Positions 37,366 to 46,996 are shown, counted from the stretch's first letter. The stretch is DNA of 64,000 bases from Komarekiella atlantica HA4396-MV6 (GCA_019359395.1 JAHHHK010000011.1:151159-215158), one strand, 5' to 3'. Numbers and translations: made by a program. The notes: generated by a model from the letters alone, not told the origin.

Positions 37366-38829
37366 ATGCAGCAATCTGTTGAGCAACGCATTGAGCATGT
37401 CATCAATAATCTTCTGCCAGCAACAGCACTGGAAGGAAAATTCGGTTTACCGAAAACTCTGCACGAGCAATTGGCACATTACCACACCCCAGGCATCAGT
37501 ATTGCCGTCATTAATAATTTTGAAATCGAGTGGGCGCGTGGATTTGGGGTATGTGAGGCTGGTACAACTCGTGAAGTCACACTAGACACATTGTTTCAAG
37601 CAGCCTCAATTAGCAAACCTGTTTTCGCTTTAGCGGTTATGCGTCTTGTACAAGAAGGTCATCTCAACCTTAATCAGGATGTCAATAACTATCTCACCTC
37701 ATGGTGTGTACCTGCGATCGGAGATTGGCAACCTCGCATCACGCTACGGCAGTTGTTGAGTCATACTGCTGGCTTGACTGTGCATGGCTTTCCTGGCTAT
37801 CTAAACTCAGAGCTATTACCAACTACGGTTCAAGTTCTCAATGGTGAACCTCCAGCTAATACCGAGAAAGTAGAGGTAAATATCATCCCTGGGTTGCATT
37901 ATCGCTATTCGGGTGGCGGTATCACAGTTGCTCAACAGATATTGGTTGATTTGCTTGGCAAACCTTTTCCAGAAATTATGCACGAATTGGTTTTAGATCC
38001 GTTGGGCATGACAAACAGCACCTACCAACAGCCGCTTCCAAACGATTGGTTAGCAAAAGTAGCAACGGCTCACTCGTTCTCTGGTGTTTCACTTGAAGGC
38101 AAACACCACATTTATCCTGAGATGGCAGCAGCCGGTTTGTGGACAACGGCATCAGATTTAGCTAAGGTCGGAGTCGAACTTATGCGAGTATTGCGTGGGT
38201 TTCCTCCTGTCGTGTGGAGTAAACAGACGGTAGAAGAAATGTTGCATCCCCAACAGCCAGAGCAAACACAAGGAGCGAATGAATCATTTGTCGGCTTAGG
38301 GAATGGATTATTTGTAGGATTGGGATTTTTTGCAGGTGGTGGAGTTGGCGATGGTTTCTACTTTTTTCATAGTGGTAGGAATGAAGGATTTGTAGCATTG
38401 ATGCGTGTTTACGCACATATTGGAAAAGGTGCTGTTATCATGCTCAACTCGCATGAAATCGAGCTTATGCAGGAAGTAATGCGATCGCTTGCCCTTGAGT
38501 ATGACTGGCCTGATGTGTTCCCGCCAGAAAAAACAGTTACCACTCTGCCGCAAGCTGACCTCTACTCAGGGTTATACTTAACAAAATCTGGATTGCAGTT
38601 CAAAGTAATGAACCAGCATGGGAGTTTGTTCCTACAATGTGGACAGCAACCACCGTTACAGTTCTTCCCTACATCAGAATCAGAGTTCTTTGCTGAAGCT
38701 GTGAATACGAGTATTTCCTTTGAAAAGGACGACACAGGGAACATTACTGCGATGACATTATATCAAGCAGGTGTCATGAGTTTAAGACAACAAGCAGATA
38801 AGCAGATTAGAGCAGAGAGACAAGCGTGA
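37366..38829 (+). CDS. Serine hydrolase, class C beta-lactamase-related
   Basis: 487 residues. The nucleophile motif SxxK is seen in LFQAASISKPVFALAVMRL and the Tyr motif in YRYSGGGITVAQQ. LRQLLSHTAGLTVHG and DPLGMTNSTYQQPLP are characteristic of the family. Residues from about 390 form a separate small beta domain. No signal peptide is obvious, so a cytoplasmic esterase or peptidase is more likely than antibiotic resistance. It may share a transcript with crtD. Confidence 0.88.
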   Translation: MQQSVEQRIEHVINNLLPATALEGKFGLPKTLHEQLAHYHTPGISIAVINNFEIEWARGFGVCEAGTTREVTLDTLFQAASISKPVFALAVMRLVQEGHLNLNQDVNNYLTSWCVPAIGDWQPRITLRQLLSHTAGLTVHGFPGYLNSELLPTTVQVLNGEPPANTEKVEVNIIPGLHYRYSGGGITVAQQILVDLLGKPFPEIMHELVLDPLGMTNSTYQQPLPNDWLAKVATAHSFSGVSLEGKHHIYPEMAAAGLWTTASDLAKVGVELMRVLRGFPPVVWSKQTVEEMLHPQQPEQTQGANESFVGLGNGLFVGLGFFAGGGVGDGFYFFHSGRNEGFVALMRVYAHIGKGAVIMLNSHEIELMQEVMRSLALEYDWPDVFPPEKTVTTLPQADLYSGLYLTKSGLQFKVMNQHGSLFLQCGQQPPLQFFPTSESEFFAEAVNTSISFEKDDTGNITAMTLYQAGVMSLRQQADKQIRAERQA

Positions 38830-38853
38830 AAAATACAGGTATGGTTAACATTT

Positions 38854-38882
38854 GTAGAGACGTTGCAATACAACGTCTCTAC
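38854..38882. terminator. Perfect 12 bp hairpin between convergent genes
   Basis: gtagagacgttg-caata-caacgtctctac is a perfect inverted repeat 25 bp after the serine hydrolase stop and 25 bp before the end of the opposing gene. The same hairpin type is a common intergenic repeat in Nostoc-like genomes. It could serve as a bidirectional transcription stop, although no long T-run follows. Confidence 0.6.
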
Positions 38883-38906
38883 CCATGCATTCAAGCAGAT
38901 GGCAAA

Positions 38907-40988
38907 TTACTGCCCATTAGGAGTTGTTGGCGTTGATGGCTGAAATTGCTCAGACTCAGGCTGAGGCTCAGGATTGAGAAATTGCCGCCAAGTCTTAATT
39001 TGCTCTTGGGCGGTTGCATAAGCAGCACTACCTCGTGGAACCAACTTAGCAATCTCAATACCTCTAGCAATATCAGACTGACCAAGAGAGCGTGCTATTT
39101 CCAGTAATTGCTGACTCCATTGGTCAATCGCAAAATTCACATCCAGGCGTAAGATGCTACTATTTGAAACCCGATCCGCCAGCCGTATTGCTTCAACCAA
39201 AGCTTCTGGTGTGCCGGCAACTGCAACTTCCTGCGCTTTCTGCCAATTTTCTTTGGCGCGAATTTGCCCTTGCCAATCATCTATAGCCGCTTGTGCTTCA
39301 CTAGAAAGTGCCCTTCCCGACGATGCAATTTGTTGAGCTGTGCTAATTGCAGCAGGTAGATTACCACCCTGAGCTAGTTCACGCGCTTGATCTAAGTAGG
39401 GCTGGTCTTGAATTTGCTGAATCTTCGCTGTCCAGTTACGAATTTTTCTTCGTGCTTCTGGATATAATGCACGACCTCTGCGGACTTGGCTGACCTCAGC
39501 GATCGCTGCTTGCAAGGAGTTAATATCCTCGAACACTGCTATTTGTTCAGCACGTTCTAAGTAGGGCTGGTCTTCGATTGTCTCCACTTGAGCACGCCAA
39601 CGACCCATCTCTTGCCTAGCTTCTGAGGCACGGGGGTTATTTGCAGGGATCAGCTGGACTTCTGCGATCGCTGCTGTTAAATCGTTGACTGTTCCTTGGT
39701 TAGCCAGTATTCGGGCTTTTTCCAATCGGGCAACATCTTCAATTTCCAACTGCCAACGAGCGACAAGCTCCTGTGCTTTGTTATACACTGGTCTGGAAGG
39801 ATCGATTTGTTGTGCTTGAGCGATCGCCGCCTCTAGACCAGAAACATTACCTATCCACGCACTCCTTTGTGCCTCTCCCAAGGCGATAAAGTCATCTATT
39901 TCAGCTTGCAGCCCTGTATTTTCAGGAATTTGTCTAACAATATCCAGAGCGTCATCTGCATTCCGCTTATCTAGCTTTGACTGTGCCAACTCCAGCATCT
40001 TACGTCCAAATGCTGGAATTGACTCTTGAGCTTTTTGATAAAAGTAGCTATTTTGCCCAATCGACTCGGCTAGCTTGATAGCTCCTAGTATATTATCTAC
40101 GATTTTGGTATTTGCTAGACCCTCGGCTTTTGCCAACTTATCGCCATCTTCTCGCGCCGTGGTAATTATACGATTCAATTGATCGTACTTAGTACTCGCC
40201 CAGTATTTATTATCCACACGCAATAATTTAGCCGCCAGCATAAATGCCGATTGCCAGCGCCTTTCTTGCAGTTCCTTTTCTGAATCTTGATAAATGCTTT
40301 CTGCTTTCGACCAGACTGACTGCCATTTAGAAACTTGGTCGTCTACTAATTTGGAAGTTGGCAGATCTTCGGGTATTTTGCGGGCAGTAGCGATCGCTTC
40401 TTCTAAATTCCCTGCTTGAAAACTCTGGTCGGCTAGTTGCAAAATATCCCGTGACCATTCTTCTAAAAAACGATCAATTTCTCCATGCAATGGGTGACTT
40501 TCTGGTAGTTGCTTGACTAGGGCGATCGCTTGCAACAAGTCATTTACCGTCTGCTTAGAAGCCGCTAACTGAGCGCAATGTAACCGTACCGACGCACTAG
40601 CCAACGGCCAAAAAATGGATGGACAGTTTGGAGCAGATGGTAACTTTAACAGTATTGCCATCGCCAGGAAACCTATACTGCCAGGAATCAATAAAGTTAG
40701 CAGTACAGACCATAAAACCCAGCTTTTCAGCCAGCGGGGCAATTTTTTAGAACCACCACTGAGTGTAACAGTGTCTTCTGAATGATTATTTATAGGTAAT
40801 CCTTCTTTACGAGACGCTATGCTAACGGAATTTTTTTCTTTTGGTCGCTTCACTGACTTGGAGGTTGAACCAGTAGCAGGGACACCAAATGCTTGAGTTT
40901 CAGCTAATTGATGTGTTTGCGATAATATTGTGTTTTTATCTAGCTCTCTTTTGGATGGAGGCATATCTGGAATATCCCGCTCTGTCAT
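38907..40988 (-). CDS. Single-pass membrane protein with long helical repeat region, function unknown
   Basis: 693 residues. A disordered, polar N-terminus (1-85) precedes one membrane helix (about 90-115, WVLWSVLLTLLIPGSIGFLAM). It is followed by some 550 residues of repeated helical units of the form AIAEVQLIPANNPRASEARQ / AIAEVSQVRRGRALYPEARR / AISTAQQIASSGRALSSEAQ. These are spaced about 70 residues apart and often have W at the end (RWRAQVE, NWTAKIQQI). The repeats look TPR-like and would lie on the non-cytoplasmic side if the N-terminus is cytoplasmic. No enzyme motif. At 40803-40822 the DNA resembles a dispersed repeat (acgagacgct core). Confidence 0.75.
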   Translation of the reverse strand: MTERDIPDMPPSKRELDKNTILSQTHQLAETQAFGVPATGSTSKSVKRPKEKNSVSIASRKEGLPINNHSEDTVTLSGGSKKLPRWLKSWVLWSVLLTLLIPGSIGFLAMAILLKLPSAPNCPSIFWPLASASVRLHCAQLAASKQTVNDLLQAIALVKQLPESHPLHGEIDRFLEEWSRDILQLADQSFQAGNLEEAIATARKIPEDLPTSKLVDDQVSKWQSVWSKAESIYQDSEKELQERRWQSAFMLAAKLLRVDNKYWASTKYDQLNRIITTAREDGDKLAKAEGLANTKIVDNILGAIKLAESIGQNSYFYQKAQESIPAFGRKMLELAQSKLDKRNADDALDIVRQIPENTGLQAEIDDFIALGEAQRSAWIGNVSGLEAAIAQAQQIDPSRPVYNKAQELVARWQLEIEDVARLEKARILANQGTVNDLTAAIAEVQLIPANNPRASEARQEMGRWRAQVETIEDQPYLERAEQIAVFEDINSLQAAIAEVSQVRRGRALYPEARRKIRNWTAKIQQIQDQPYLDQARELAQGGNLPAAISTAQQIASSGRALSSEAQAAIDDWQGQIRAKENWQKAQEVAVAGTPEALVEAIRLADRVSNSSILRLDVNFAIDQWSQQLLEIARSLGQSDIARGIEIAKLVPRGSAAYATAQEQIKTWRQFLNPEPQPESEQFQPSTPTTPNGQ

Positions 40989-41134
40989 TTCTCACACCAA
41001 AATAATTGAATAGCGATCTGTTTTAAGTTGATAATTCCATTGCTGCCATAGTAACTTTCTCATGCTTAAAAAGCTACTTTTTTAATTATCTTTCTCCACA
41101 GATACCATTAACAATTTTAGCCTTTAGTGTCCTT

Positions 41135-42046
41135 TTATACTTTTCCTTGAAGAGTAGATTCTGCTTGTAAATCAACAATTAACTCAGCTAATTGATCACT
41201 ACTTGCCTGGTAAACTTTGCCACAAAAGTCACAAGTTGCCTCAGCACCATCATCCTTAATAATCATGTCTTGCAATTCTGCTTCGCCCAGAATCTTGAGT
41301 GCTCCTAGCACGCGATCAAAAGAGCAACCACAGTGGAAGCGCAGCATTTGGCTTTCGGGAAAAATTGCTAGACCCATATCTCCTAGTAAGTCACCAAAGA
41401 TTTCAGTCAATGTCTTCCCGGCTTGTAACAACGGCGTAAATCCTGCTAGAGCAGCTACCCGTGATTCCAGCGTTGCAACTAGAGCTTCGTCTCTAGCAGC
41501 TTTTGGCAACACTTGCACCAGTAACCCTCCAGCAGCAGTGACTCCACCTGCTCCCACAAATACACCTAAAACTATGGCTGAAGGTGTTTGCTCGGAATTT
41601 ACCAGATAATGAGCTACATCATCGCCGATTTCACCAGAAACTAGTTCAACTGTACTAGAGTAAGGATAACCGTAACCGATATCCCTAACAACGTACAGGT
41701 AGCCGCTACCCACTGCACCACCAACGTCTAGCTTACCTTTAGGATTGGGAGGCAATTCTACAGAAGGGTTTGCTACATAACCACGTACTGTGCCATCTAA
41801 TCCTGCATCTACTAAAATACCACCCAAAGGCCCATCACCCTTGACTCGGACATTGACTCTCGACCCAGTTCGCTTCATGTTAGAAGCCATCAACAAGCCT
41901 GCTGCCATAGTCCGACCTAATGCTGCCGTTGCCACATAAGAAAGCTTGTGACGCACTCGTGCTTCTTCTGTTAAACGTGTAGTAATCACACCTACTACAC
42001 GAATCCCACCTTCGGCTGCCGTGGCACGAATTAACTGATCCGCCAT
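41135..42046 (-). CDS. hslO: Hsp33 redox-regulated chaperone
   Basis: 303 residues from the ATG at 42046 (MADQLIRATAAEGGIRVVGV). The C-terminal zinc redox switch is present as FHCGCSFDRVL (CxC) and CDFCGKVY (CxxC). The body has the Hsp33 fold signature SNMKRTGSRVNVRVKGDGPLGG. Under oxidative stress the four cysteines release zinc, the linker unfolds and the dimer binds unfolding proteins. A 700 bp non-coding region lies upstream. Confidence 0.95.
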   Translation of the reverse strand: MADQLIRATAAEGGIRVVGVITTRLTEEARVRHKLSYVATAALGRTMAAGLLMASNMKRTGSRVNVRVKGDGPLGGILVDAGLDGTVRGYVANPSVELPPNPKGKLDVGGAVGSGYLYVVRDIGYGYPYSSTVELVSGEIGDDVAHYLVNSEQTPSAIVLGVFVGAGGVTAAGGLLVQVLPKAARDEALVATLESRVAALAGFTPLLQAGKTLTEIFGDLLGDMGLAIFPESQMLRFHCGCSFDRVLGALKILGEAELQDMIIKDDGAEATCDFCGKVYQASSDQLAELIVDLQAESTLQGKV

Positions 42047-42766
42047 GAAAAACCTTACCAATAGTGTCTTACTGAAAATCCCTTGCTTTTACGCATGGGA
42101 ATGAAATTATTACTTATTATAACAAAACTTAACTTAAATTTATATTGAAGCAGTGGTTTATAATATTAGCATGAAGCAAGTAAACCTAACAACTAATTTA
42201 GTGAATACATATCCCAAAATGAATTTGAGCTAAACTTAAGAACCCTCCTCATTTTATGTCTTGTAATTACCCACATCTTTGTAACAGTGAAATTGTCGTC
42301 AAACCCATAGTCTGCATACGATTTACATGGCAAATTCATAGCCCAAGTTACTTTTAACTTAAAATTTTTCACTATTATCAATGAGCCAACTATTCTGCTT
42401 AGAAATAAATTTCCGTGCTAATAGTCCAACTTCACATTTAGTAAACTTGAGCTATGATTCAGTCTTCTAAAGAAGACTTTTGTTATTAGCTTTGTAATTT
42501 ATTCCTGAGTGGTTGTCAGTTAAAATAGACTTTAGATATTAGCTTTGTAATTTATTTTCAAGCGGGATACCAGTGAAGCAAAAGATTTAAAAAATTTGGG
42601 TAATTAAGAATCATTTAGCGTATGAGGAAGTGTCAAATGTATTAACAAGATTAACTTATTGATTCTCATTTGCTCAGAGAGAAAACAAAATATTGAAGAG
42701 TTATTTTCTGCTGAGCTTTGCAATACTAAAACAACAATTCACTCTAACTGAGTATAATCTTAAAAA
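42047..42766. other. 720 bp AT-rich gap with degraded double-hairpin repeats
   Basis: No gene seen. At 42461-42478 there is agtcttct-aa-agaagact, followed by ttgttattagctttgtaattta. A second partial copy (atagactttagatattagctttgtaattta) begins at 42525. Both resemble the repeat at 10356. The rest is plain AT-rich sequence with promoters for hslO and the gene at 42767. Confidence 0.6.
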
Positions 42767-43153
42767 ATGCTGGGTAATTTTCAACAAAGCCAACTACGGA
42801 TCGAAATTGAAGCGTCAGCAAATGCAATTCACGACAGCCTGGTGCATTCAAAACAACTAGAAAAATGGCTTGTAGTGCAACGCTTTGCTCCCGGAATGCC
42901 AGAAGAATTGCTTCCAGGATTACAATTTACAACCTGGACTGGCCCAGTTGCGATTTGCCATCAAGTGGACGTTTTAAAACCTAATTGCTTGCGCTTACTC
43001 CTAAGTGGAGGAATTGACGGGTTTCACGAATGGTACTGGGGAGAAGGTTGGGTACAGTCTCGCTTAGAGGGAGTGTCAATCCTACCCCTGAACTTGGGTC
43101 AAACTCTAAGTTTGTTGAGTTTGCGTCAATTTCTGGTAACTCCAGGACTTTGA
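42767..43153 (+). CDS. Conserved protein, SRPBCC-like fold suggested
   Basis: 128 residues. LRIEIEASANAIHDSLVHSKQLEKWL resembles the first strand, helices and WL motif of START/SRPBCC (ligand-binding Bet v1-type) proteins. FTTWTGPVAICHQVDVL and LRLLLSGGIDGFHEWYWGEGWVQSRLEG continue the beta sheet. It is short for the fold but complete. No catalytic residues can be named. Single gene, function unknown. Confidence 0.65.
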   Translation: MLGNFQQSQLRIEIEASANAIHDSLVHSKQLEKWLVVQRFAPGMPEELLPGLQFTTWTGPVAICHQVDVLKPNCLRLLLSGGIDGFHEWYWGEGWVQSRLEGVSILPLNLGQTLSLLSLRQFLVTPGL

Positions 43154-43316
43154 TTGGCTGGACGTAGGGACAAGGGGGAGTTCCTTATCTCTATGTGTAT
43201 TCTCAATCAGCCTATAAATCCGTTAGTAGCCTTGCTCTCAAGATAAATGTCAGAACAGTCTCTTCTGGAAAAAGTCTAAAGAAGTTAGCCACTAACCAGG
43301 TGAGCATTTAGACTCT

Positions 43317-43493
43317 TTATATTTGCTCAGCTGTTAATTCTAACTCAGGAAAAGTTTGAGATTGAATGCGTAGACGTGTATCGGCTTGTCGCAAGACATC
43401 GCTACCAACAAACTCTGCTGATTCGTATAATTCTTCAATCAATGTAAAGATAGTCACTTTGTTCGTTAATGGATCGACAATCCAATGTTGTTG
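43317..43493 (-). pseudogene. C-terminal remnant of a Uma2 (DUF820) gene
   Basis: Directly after the stop codon of the universal stress gene and in the same frame, the minus strand encodes QQHWIVDPLTNKVTIFTL, IEELYESAEFVG, SDVLRQADTRLRIQSQTF and PELELTAEQI before TAA. The WIVDP...KVTIFTL and final PELELTAEQI elements are typical of Uma2 C-termini. Everything encoding the N-terminal two thirds is missing. There is no start codon. Confidence 0.75.
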
Positions 43494-43937
43494 TCATGGC
43501 ATTGCTTGATTCTGATTCGGCTTTACCACCAACACAGAACAATTAGCCTCTTCCACCACTTGACTACTAACAGAACCTAGGACAATTCGTTTCATACCAA
43601 TTAATCCACGACTGCCAATTATAATTAAGTCAGCCTTATAAATATTGGCAAGACGAATAATTTCGTCAGCAGGATCGCCAGTTACTAACTCTAATTCGCT
43701 ATTAACTGATATTTGCTCTTGATAGGATTGCAATTGTTTTTCAATATGAAAATAAGAAAGTGTTGGCGACTCTGGATGAGGACGATCAGCAGGTAGTTCC
43801 GTCTCCGAATCTGGGTTATGGAATACATGACAGAAAATAACTCTAGTGTCTTTTGACAACACCAAACTATCTAAAGTCTGAATTACTCGTTCTGCAATTT
43901 CCGAACCGTCCAGAGCTACCAAAATAGTCTTTAGCAC
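43494..43937 (-). CDS. Universal stress protein, UspA family
   Basis: 147 residues. MLKTILVALDGSEIAERVI, then a C-terminal nucleotide-binding motif DLIIIGSRGLIGMKRIVLGSVSSQVVEEANCSVLVVK, i.e. G-2x-G-9x-G(S) of ATP-binding Usp proteins. Role in stress survival inferred from the family only. The C-terminal extension NQNQAMP runs straight into a Uma2 remnant after the stop codon. The original C-terminus may therefore have been replaced at the junction. Confidence 0.88.
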   Translation of the reverse strand: MLKTILVALDGSEIAERVIQTLDSLVLSKDTRVIFCHVFHNPDSETELPADRPHPESPTLSYFHIEKQLQSYQEQISVNSELELVTGDPADEIIRLANIYKADLIIIGSRGLIGMKRIVLGSVSSQVVEEANCSVLVVKPNQNQAMP

Positions 43938-44389
43938 TGCTCTCGTCTCCTAAATAGTAGACTCCTTATATTAAGTACCTAGTAAGATTAATTGGCAGAT
44001 GCTAAATCGACCAATTTATATGCTAGGAACTTAGTTTGTATGGTCGAGCCAGTATGTTGCTATGGTTTCTCTCGGTAGGATCTGGCGTAAAGAACCTTTT
44101 CTCTAATTGCCTGGCTTAGAATTAACCTTCCTGAAAGTTTGCCCAGAAGCAAACCCTTAGATGCTTATAACGACCCCTATGGTGAAGCAAGCTACAAAGC
44201 CAACGTTCCGCAGGCAAGACCCGCTGACGCGACTTTTGCACTACCACAACTTTTTTCGGAGGCAACCTCCGCGAATTGCTGGCTACCACGCAGTGGCTCC
44301 TCCTGTGAGGTAGCTGGTATCTAAACTTTCAGTGTGAAGCCAACGAGTGACTTTTGCCAACAGTATAAGAAAAAATTAAGCATTTCAAA
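43938..44389. other. Gap between the stress gene and hisD
   Basis: No gene supported. An open frame at 44139-44324 consists of repeat phrases (ttccgcaggcaagacccgctgacgcgac; cggaggcaacctccg hairpin at 44259-44273) and has no credible protein. The hisD terminator should lie near its right end. Confidence 0.5.
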
Positions 44390-45691
44390 TCACTCTTCCT
44401 GCTGAGTTCGGCGTCGTACTGAATCGGCATGAGAAGGTAAGCCTTCGGTTGTTGCTAGGATGTCAATTGCACCAGCAACTTTTTGCAGTGCGGTTTGTGA
44501 GTATTGAATAATACTGGAGTGTTTAAGGAAAGTTTCTACCCCTAATGCCGAAGCATAGCGAGCAGCACCAGAAGTGGGCAACGTATGATTAGGGCCTGCT
44601 AAATAGTCTCCTACAGCTTCGGGTGTAGAGTAACCCAAGAAGATAGCTCCAGCGTGGCGAATGTGCGGAATTAGTGCCCAAGGGTCTTTGACTTCTAATT
44701 CAAGGTGTTCTGGGGCAAATTCATTTGAGAATTCTGCGGCTGCTTCTAGGGATTCTACAACGACAATCAGACCGTAGTGAGCGATCGCTTTTTCTGTATC
44801 TATTCGCCGTGGGTGATCCACTAACTGTCTTTCCACAGCGACTTGTACATTTTTGGCCAAACTAGCATCTGTCGTCAGCAAAATCGCTGCCGCCATCGGA
44901 TCGTGTTCGGCTTGAGCTAACAAATCAGCGGCAACATACACCGGATTTGCGGTTTCATCGGCAATAATCAGCACTTCACTTGGCCCAGCCAAAGAATCAA
45001 TGCCTACTGTGCCGTAGACAAGTTTTTTGGCTAAGGTGACATAAATGTTACCTGGGCCAGTGATCACATTCACTTTCGGAATCGTTTCTGTGCCATAGGC
45101 TAAAGCCGCGATTGCTTGTGCACCACCAACGCGGTAGATTTCTTGCACCCCTGCTTCTTGGGCAGCCACCAAGACTGCTGGGTTAATTGCTTTCCCCGCT
45201 CCAGGTGGTGTTACCATGACTACCTGGGGTACACAAGCTACCTTTGCCGGAATTGCGTTCATCAGTACCGTACTGGGATAGGCGGCGCGACCACCAGGCA
45301 CATATAACCCCGCTCGGTCTACGGGGGTATAGCGTTTACCCAGCACTACTTCATCATCGCCAAAGTGTACCCAGCTTTTTGGTACTCGCTGACGATGAAA
45401 CGCTTCAATTTGGCGGCAAGCCAGCCGAATTGCCTCCATCAACTCCTTCGACACTTGTTGATAAGCTGCATCTAACTCCGAGCCTGTAACACGTAGTTCT
45501 TCAGGCTTGAGAGTTTGGTTGTCAAATTCGGCTGTGTAATGCAATACAGCTTTATCGCCTTGGCGCTTCACTGCCTGCAACACTTCCCGCACCGTTGCTT
45601 CCTTGTGAAGCACCTGTTCGTCATGAGTGCGATCGCAGATACGTTGTAGTTCTGCTCTGACGTCTGCCTGCTGAGTAATGATTCGCAGCAT
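44390..45691 (-). CDS. hisD: Histidinol dehydrogenase
   Basis: 433 residues, the full family length. Hallmarks: LYVPGGRAAYPSTVLMNAIPAKVA, VGGAQAIAALAYGTETIP, ITGPGNIYVTLAKK, AGPSEVLIIAD, AQAEHDPMAAA (zinc ligand Gln/His) and APEHLELEV (catalytic Glu-His), then VGDYLAGPNHTLPTSG. It performs the last two steps of histidine synthesis, histidinol to histidine, with two NAD+ and zinc. Divergent from rpsT across a 1 kb gap; no other his genes nearby, as usual in cyanobacteria. Confidence 0.97.
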   Translation of the reverse strand: MLRIITQQADVRAELQRICDRTHDEQVLHKEATVREVLQAVKRQGDKAVLHYTAEFDNQTLKPEELRVTGSELDAAYQQVSKELMEAIRLACRQIEAFHRQRVPKSWVHFGDDEVVLGKRYTPVDRAGLYVPGGRAAYPSTVLMNAIPAKVACVPQVVMVTPPGAGKAINPAVLVAAQEAGVQEIYRVGGAQAIAALAYGTETIPKVNVITGPGNIYVTLAKKLVYGTVGIDSLAGPSEVLIIADETANPVYVAADLLAQAEHDPMAAAILLTTDASLAKNVQVAVERQLVDHPRRIDTEKAIAHYGLIVVVESLEAAAEFSNEFAPEHLELEVKDPWALIPHIRHAGAIFLGYSTPEAVGDYLAGPNHTLPTSGAARYASALGVETFLKHSSIIQYSQTALQKVAGAIDILATTEGLPSHADSVRRRTQQEE

Positions 45692-46701
45692 GGAGTAAGG
45701 ACAATGCCAAAATTATAATATTCCTGCCTGAGAATCAGTCTTGCTCTTTACCCACCTGGGATATGGAACTCACTTTCTTCTCTTCTTTAGCTTAACCCGG
45801 ATTTTTTTGATACTCCCAAGGCTACCAGCATATGGTTTGCTTGAGAAGGCAACTTAATTGCTCAGTCTGACAAACCTAGTTGGTTTCTCGGCAGAGAGTG
45901 GGCGTGCCATTCCCACTACCCTTATCCCCTACCTCTCACTCCCTGCGGGGGTACAGGTAGTGTGTTTGCACATCCAATTCCCAGTTGATGAGAGGTCAGG
46001 TCTGAGTATAATTTTTGCTGATTTTTCTACTTTAGTAACTATCATGTGTACAGACACGATATATCGAGTCTTTACATTTAAACCTCTGATTGTAGAAGTT
46101 TACAGTTCCTTACCATTAACAGTACATCCTCTTGAAGAACGCACTGCCTAATCAAGTAGTGGTCAGTTAGGTTCATTATTTATTTAAGTACTCAATTTTA
46201 ACGCATTTCCAGGATTGGCGACATATCCCAGATTTGATATCAAATCTTTTTTTTCTGTCACTCATCTGAGAAGCTGACTTTGACACTCCCTATAGCTACA
46301 GATATGAGATTGTTGAAAAACATAGACTTCATCTATGGAAAATTCCTGCTTCAACCGCCCTTTCTGAGATAATTGCTCATCGCCAGTTTGAATATGTTCA
46401 TAGCCTTAAACTGACTGCCAGACCGCGTTTCAACAAATATTTTATTTCCTTTCTCGGACTTTGTTGCACTTAGCTGAGCAATTTGGTTAATTTAAGTTTA
46501 ATGTATTCATTTTATCAGAGCCCTGTGGTTAAAACTGCAAATCACTCATATCCTGTGCTTGAATTCAGGGTTTTGGTTAGCTTTTTGGTAAGACTCAACA
46601 GGGGGATTTTTTTTAGGAAATTCTAACATTGGCAATATGAATGCTATATTAGTAAGTCTAGTAGTGTGTGTACATATTTAATAGTCTTTTTGGAATTGAC
46701 T
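45692..46701. other. 1 kb gap between hisD and rpsT
   Basis: An open frame at 45858-46151 (97 codons) has no family resemblance and no good start, and is not called. At 46230-46247 there is a perfect 18 bp palindrome followed by eight T. The segment 46600-46700 should hold the rpsT promoter. Confidence 0.55.
46230..46255 (+). terminator. Perfect palindrome plus T-run, terminator-like
   Basis: agatttgatatcaaatct (18 bp, self-complementary) is followed by tttttt. It forms a stem of seven pairs with an ATAT loop and a long U tail on the plus strand. No plus-strand gene ends close by, so it may end an unannotated transcript. Confidence 0.45.
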
Positions 46702-46995
46702 GTGGCGAATACAAAGTCTGCTCTCAAGCGCGCCGAAATCGCAGAACGCAATCGGCTACGTAACAAAGCTTACAAATCAGCAGTAAAGACGCTGATGAAG
46801 AAATATATTAGTGCTGTTGATGTTCATGCAGCTAATCCTACCCCAGAATCAAAACAAGAAGTAGAGTCTCGTTTGTCCGAGGCTTACAGCAAAATAGATA
46901 AAGCCGTAAAACGGGGTGTCCTTCATCCCAACAATGGGGCAAGGAAAAAATCAAAATTGGCTAATCGATTAAAACCCCTCACACAAGCTGAGTAG
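46702..46995 (+). CDS. rpsT: Ribosomal protein S20
   Basis: 97 residues from a GTG at 46702 ([18 protein letters not shown]). An upstream ATG would add 12 hydrophobic residues never seen on S20. The protein is very basic with the typical helices [18 protein letters not shown] and [27 protein letters not shown]. It binds 16S rRNA in the small subunit. First gene of the rpsT-tatD-rpoB-rpoC1-rpoC2 neighbourhood conserved in cyanobacteria. A hairpin follows its stop. Confidence 0.97.
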   Translation: MANTKSALKRAEIAERNRLRNKAYKSAVKTLMKKYISAVDVHAANPTPESKQEVESRLSEAYSKIDKAVKRGVLHPNNGARKKSKLANRLKPLTQAE

Positions 46996-46996
46996 T

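Noticed and set aside
37366..38829. Antibiotic-resistance beta-lactamase
   Set aside because: SxxK and Tyr motifs fit the broad serine hydrolase family, with no secretion signal and an extra C-terminal domain; resistance is not supported.
42193..42381. 62-codon minus-strand frame upstream of hslO
   Set aside because: Poor start context, atypical residues and no recognisable pattern; the surrounding 700 bp is AT-rich non-coding.
44139..44324. 61-codon open frame upstream of hisD
   Set aside because: Composed of repeat phrases with a hairpin; encoded peptide has no protein-like features.
45858..46151. 97-codon open frame between hisD and rpsT
   Set aside because: No ribosome-binding site or family-like pattern, and an amino acid composition that looks random; treated as non-coding.
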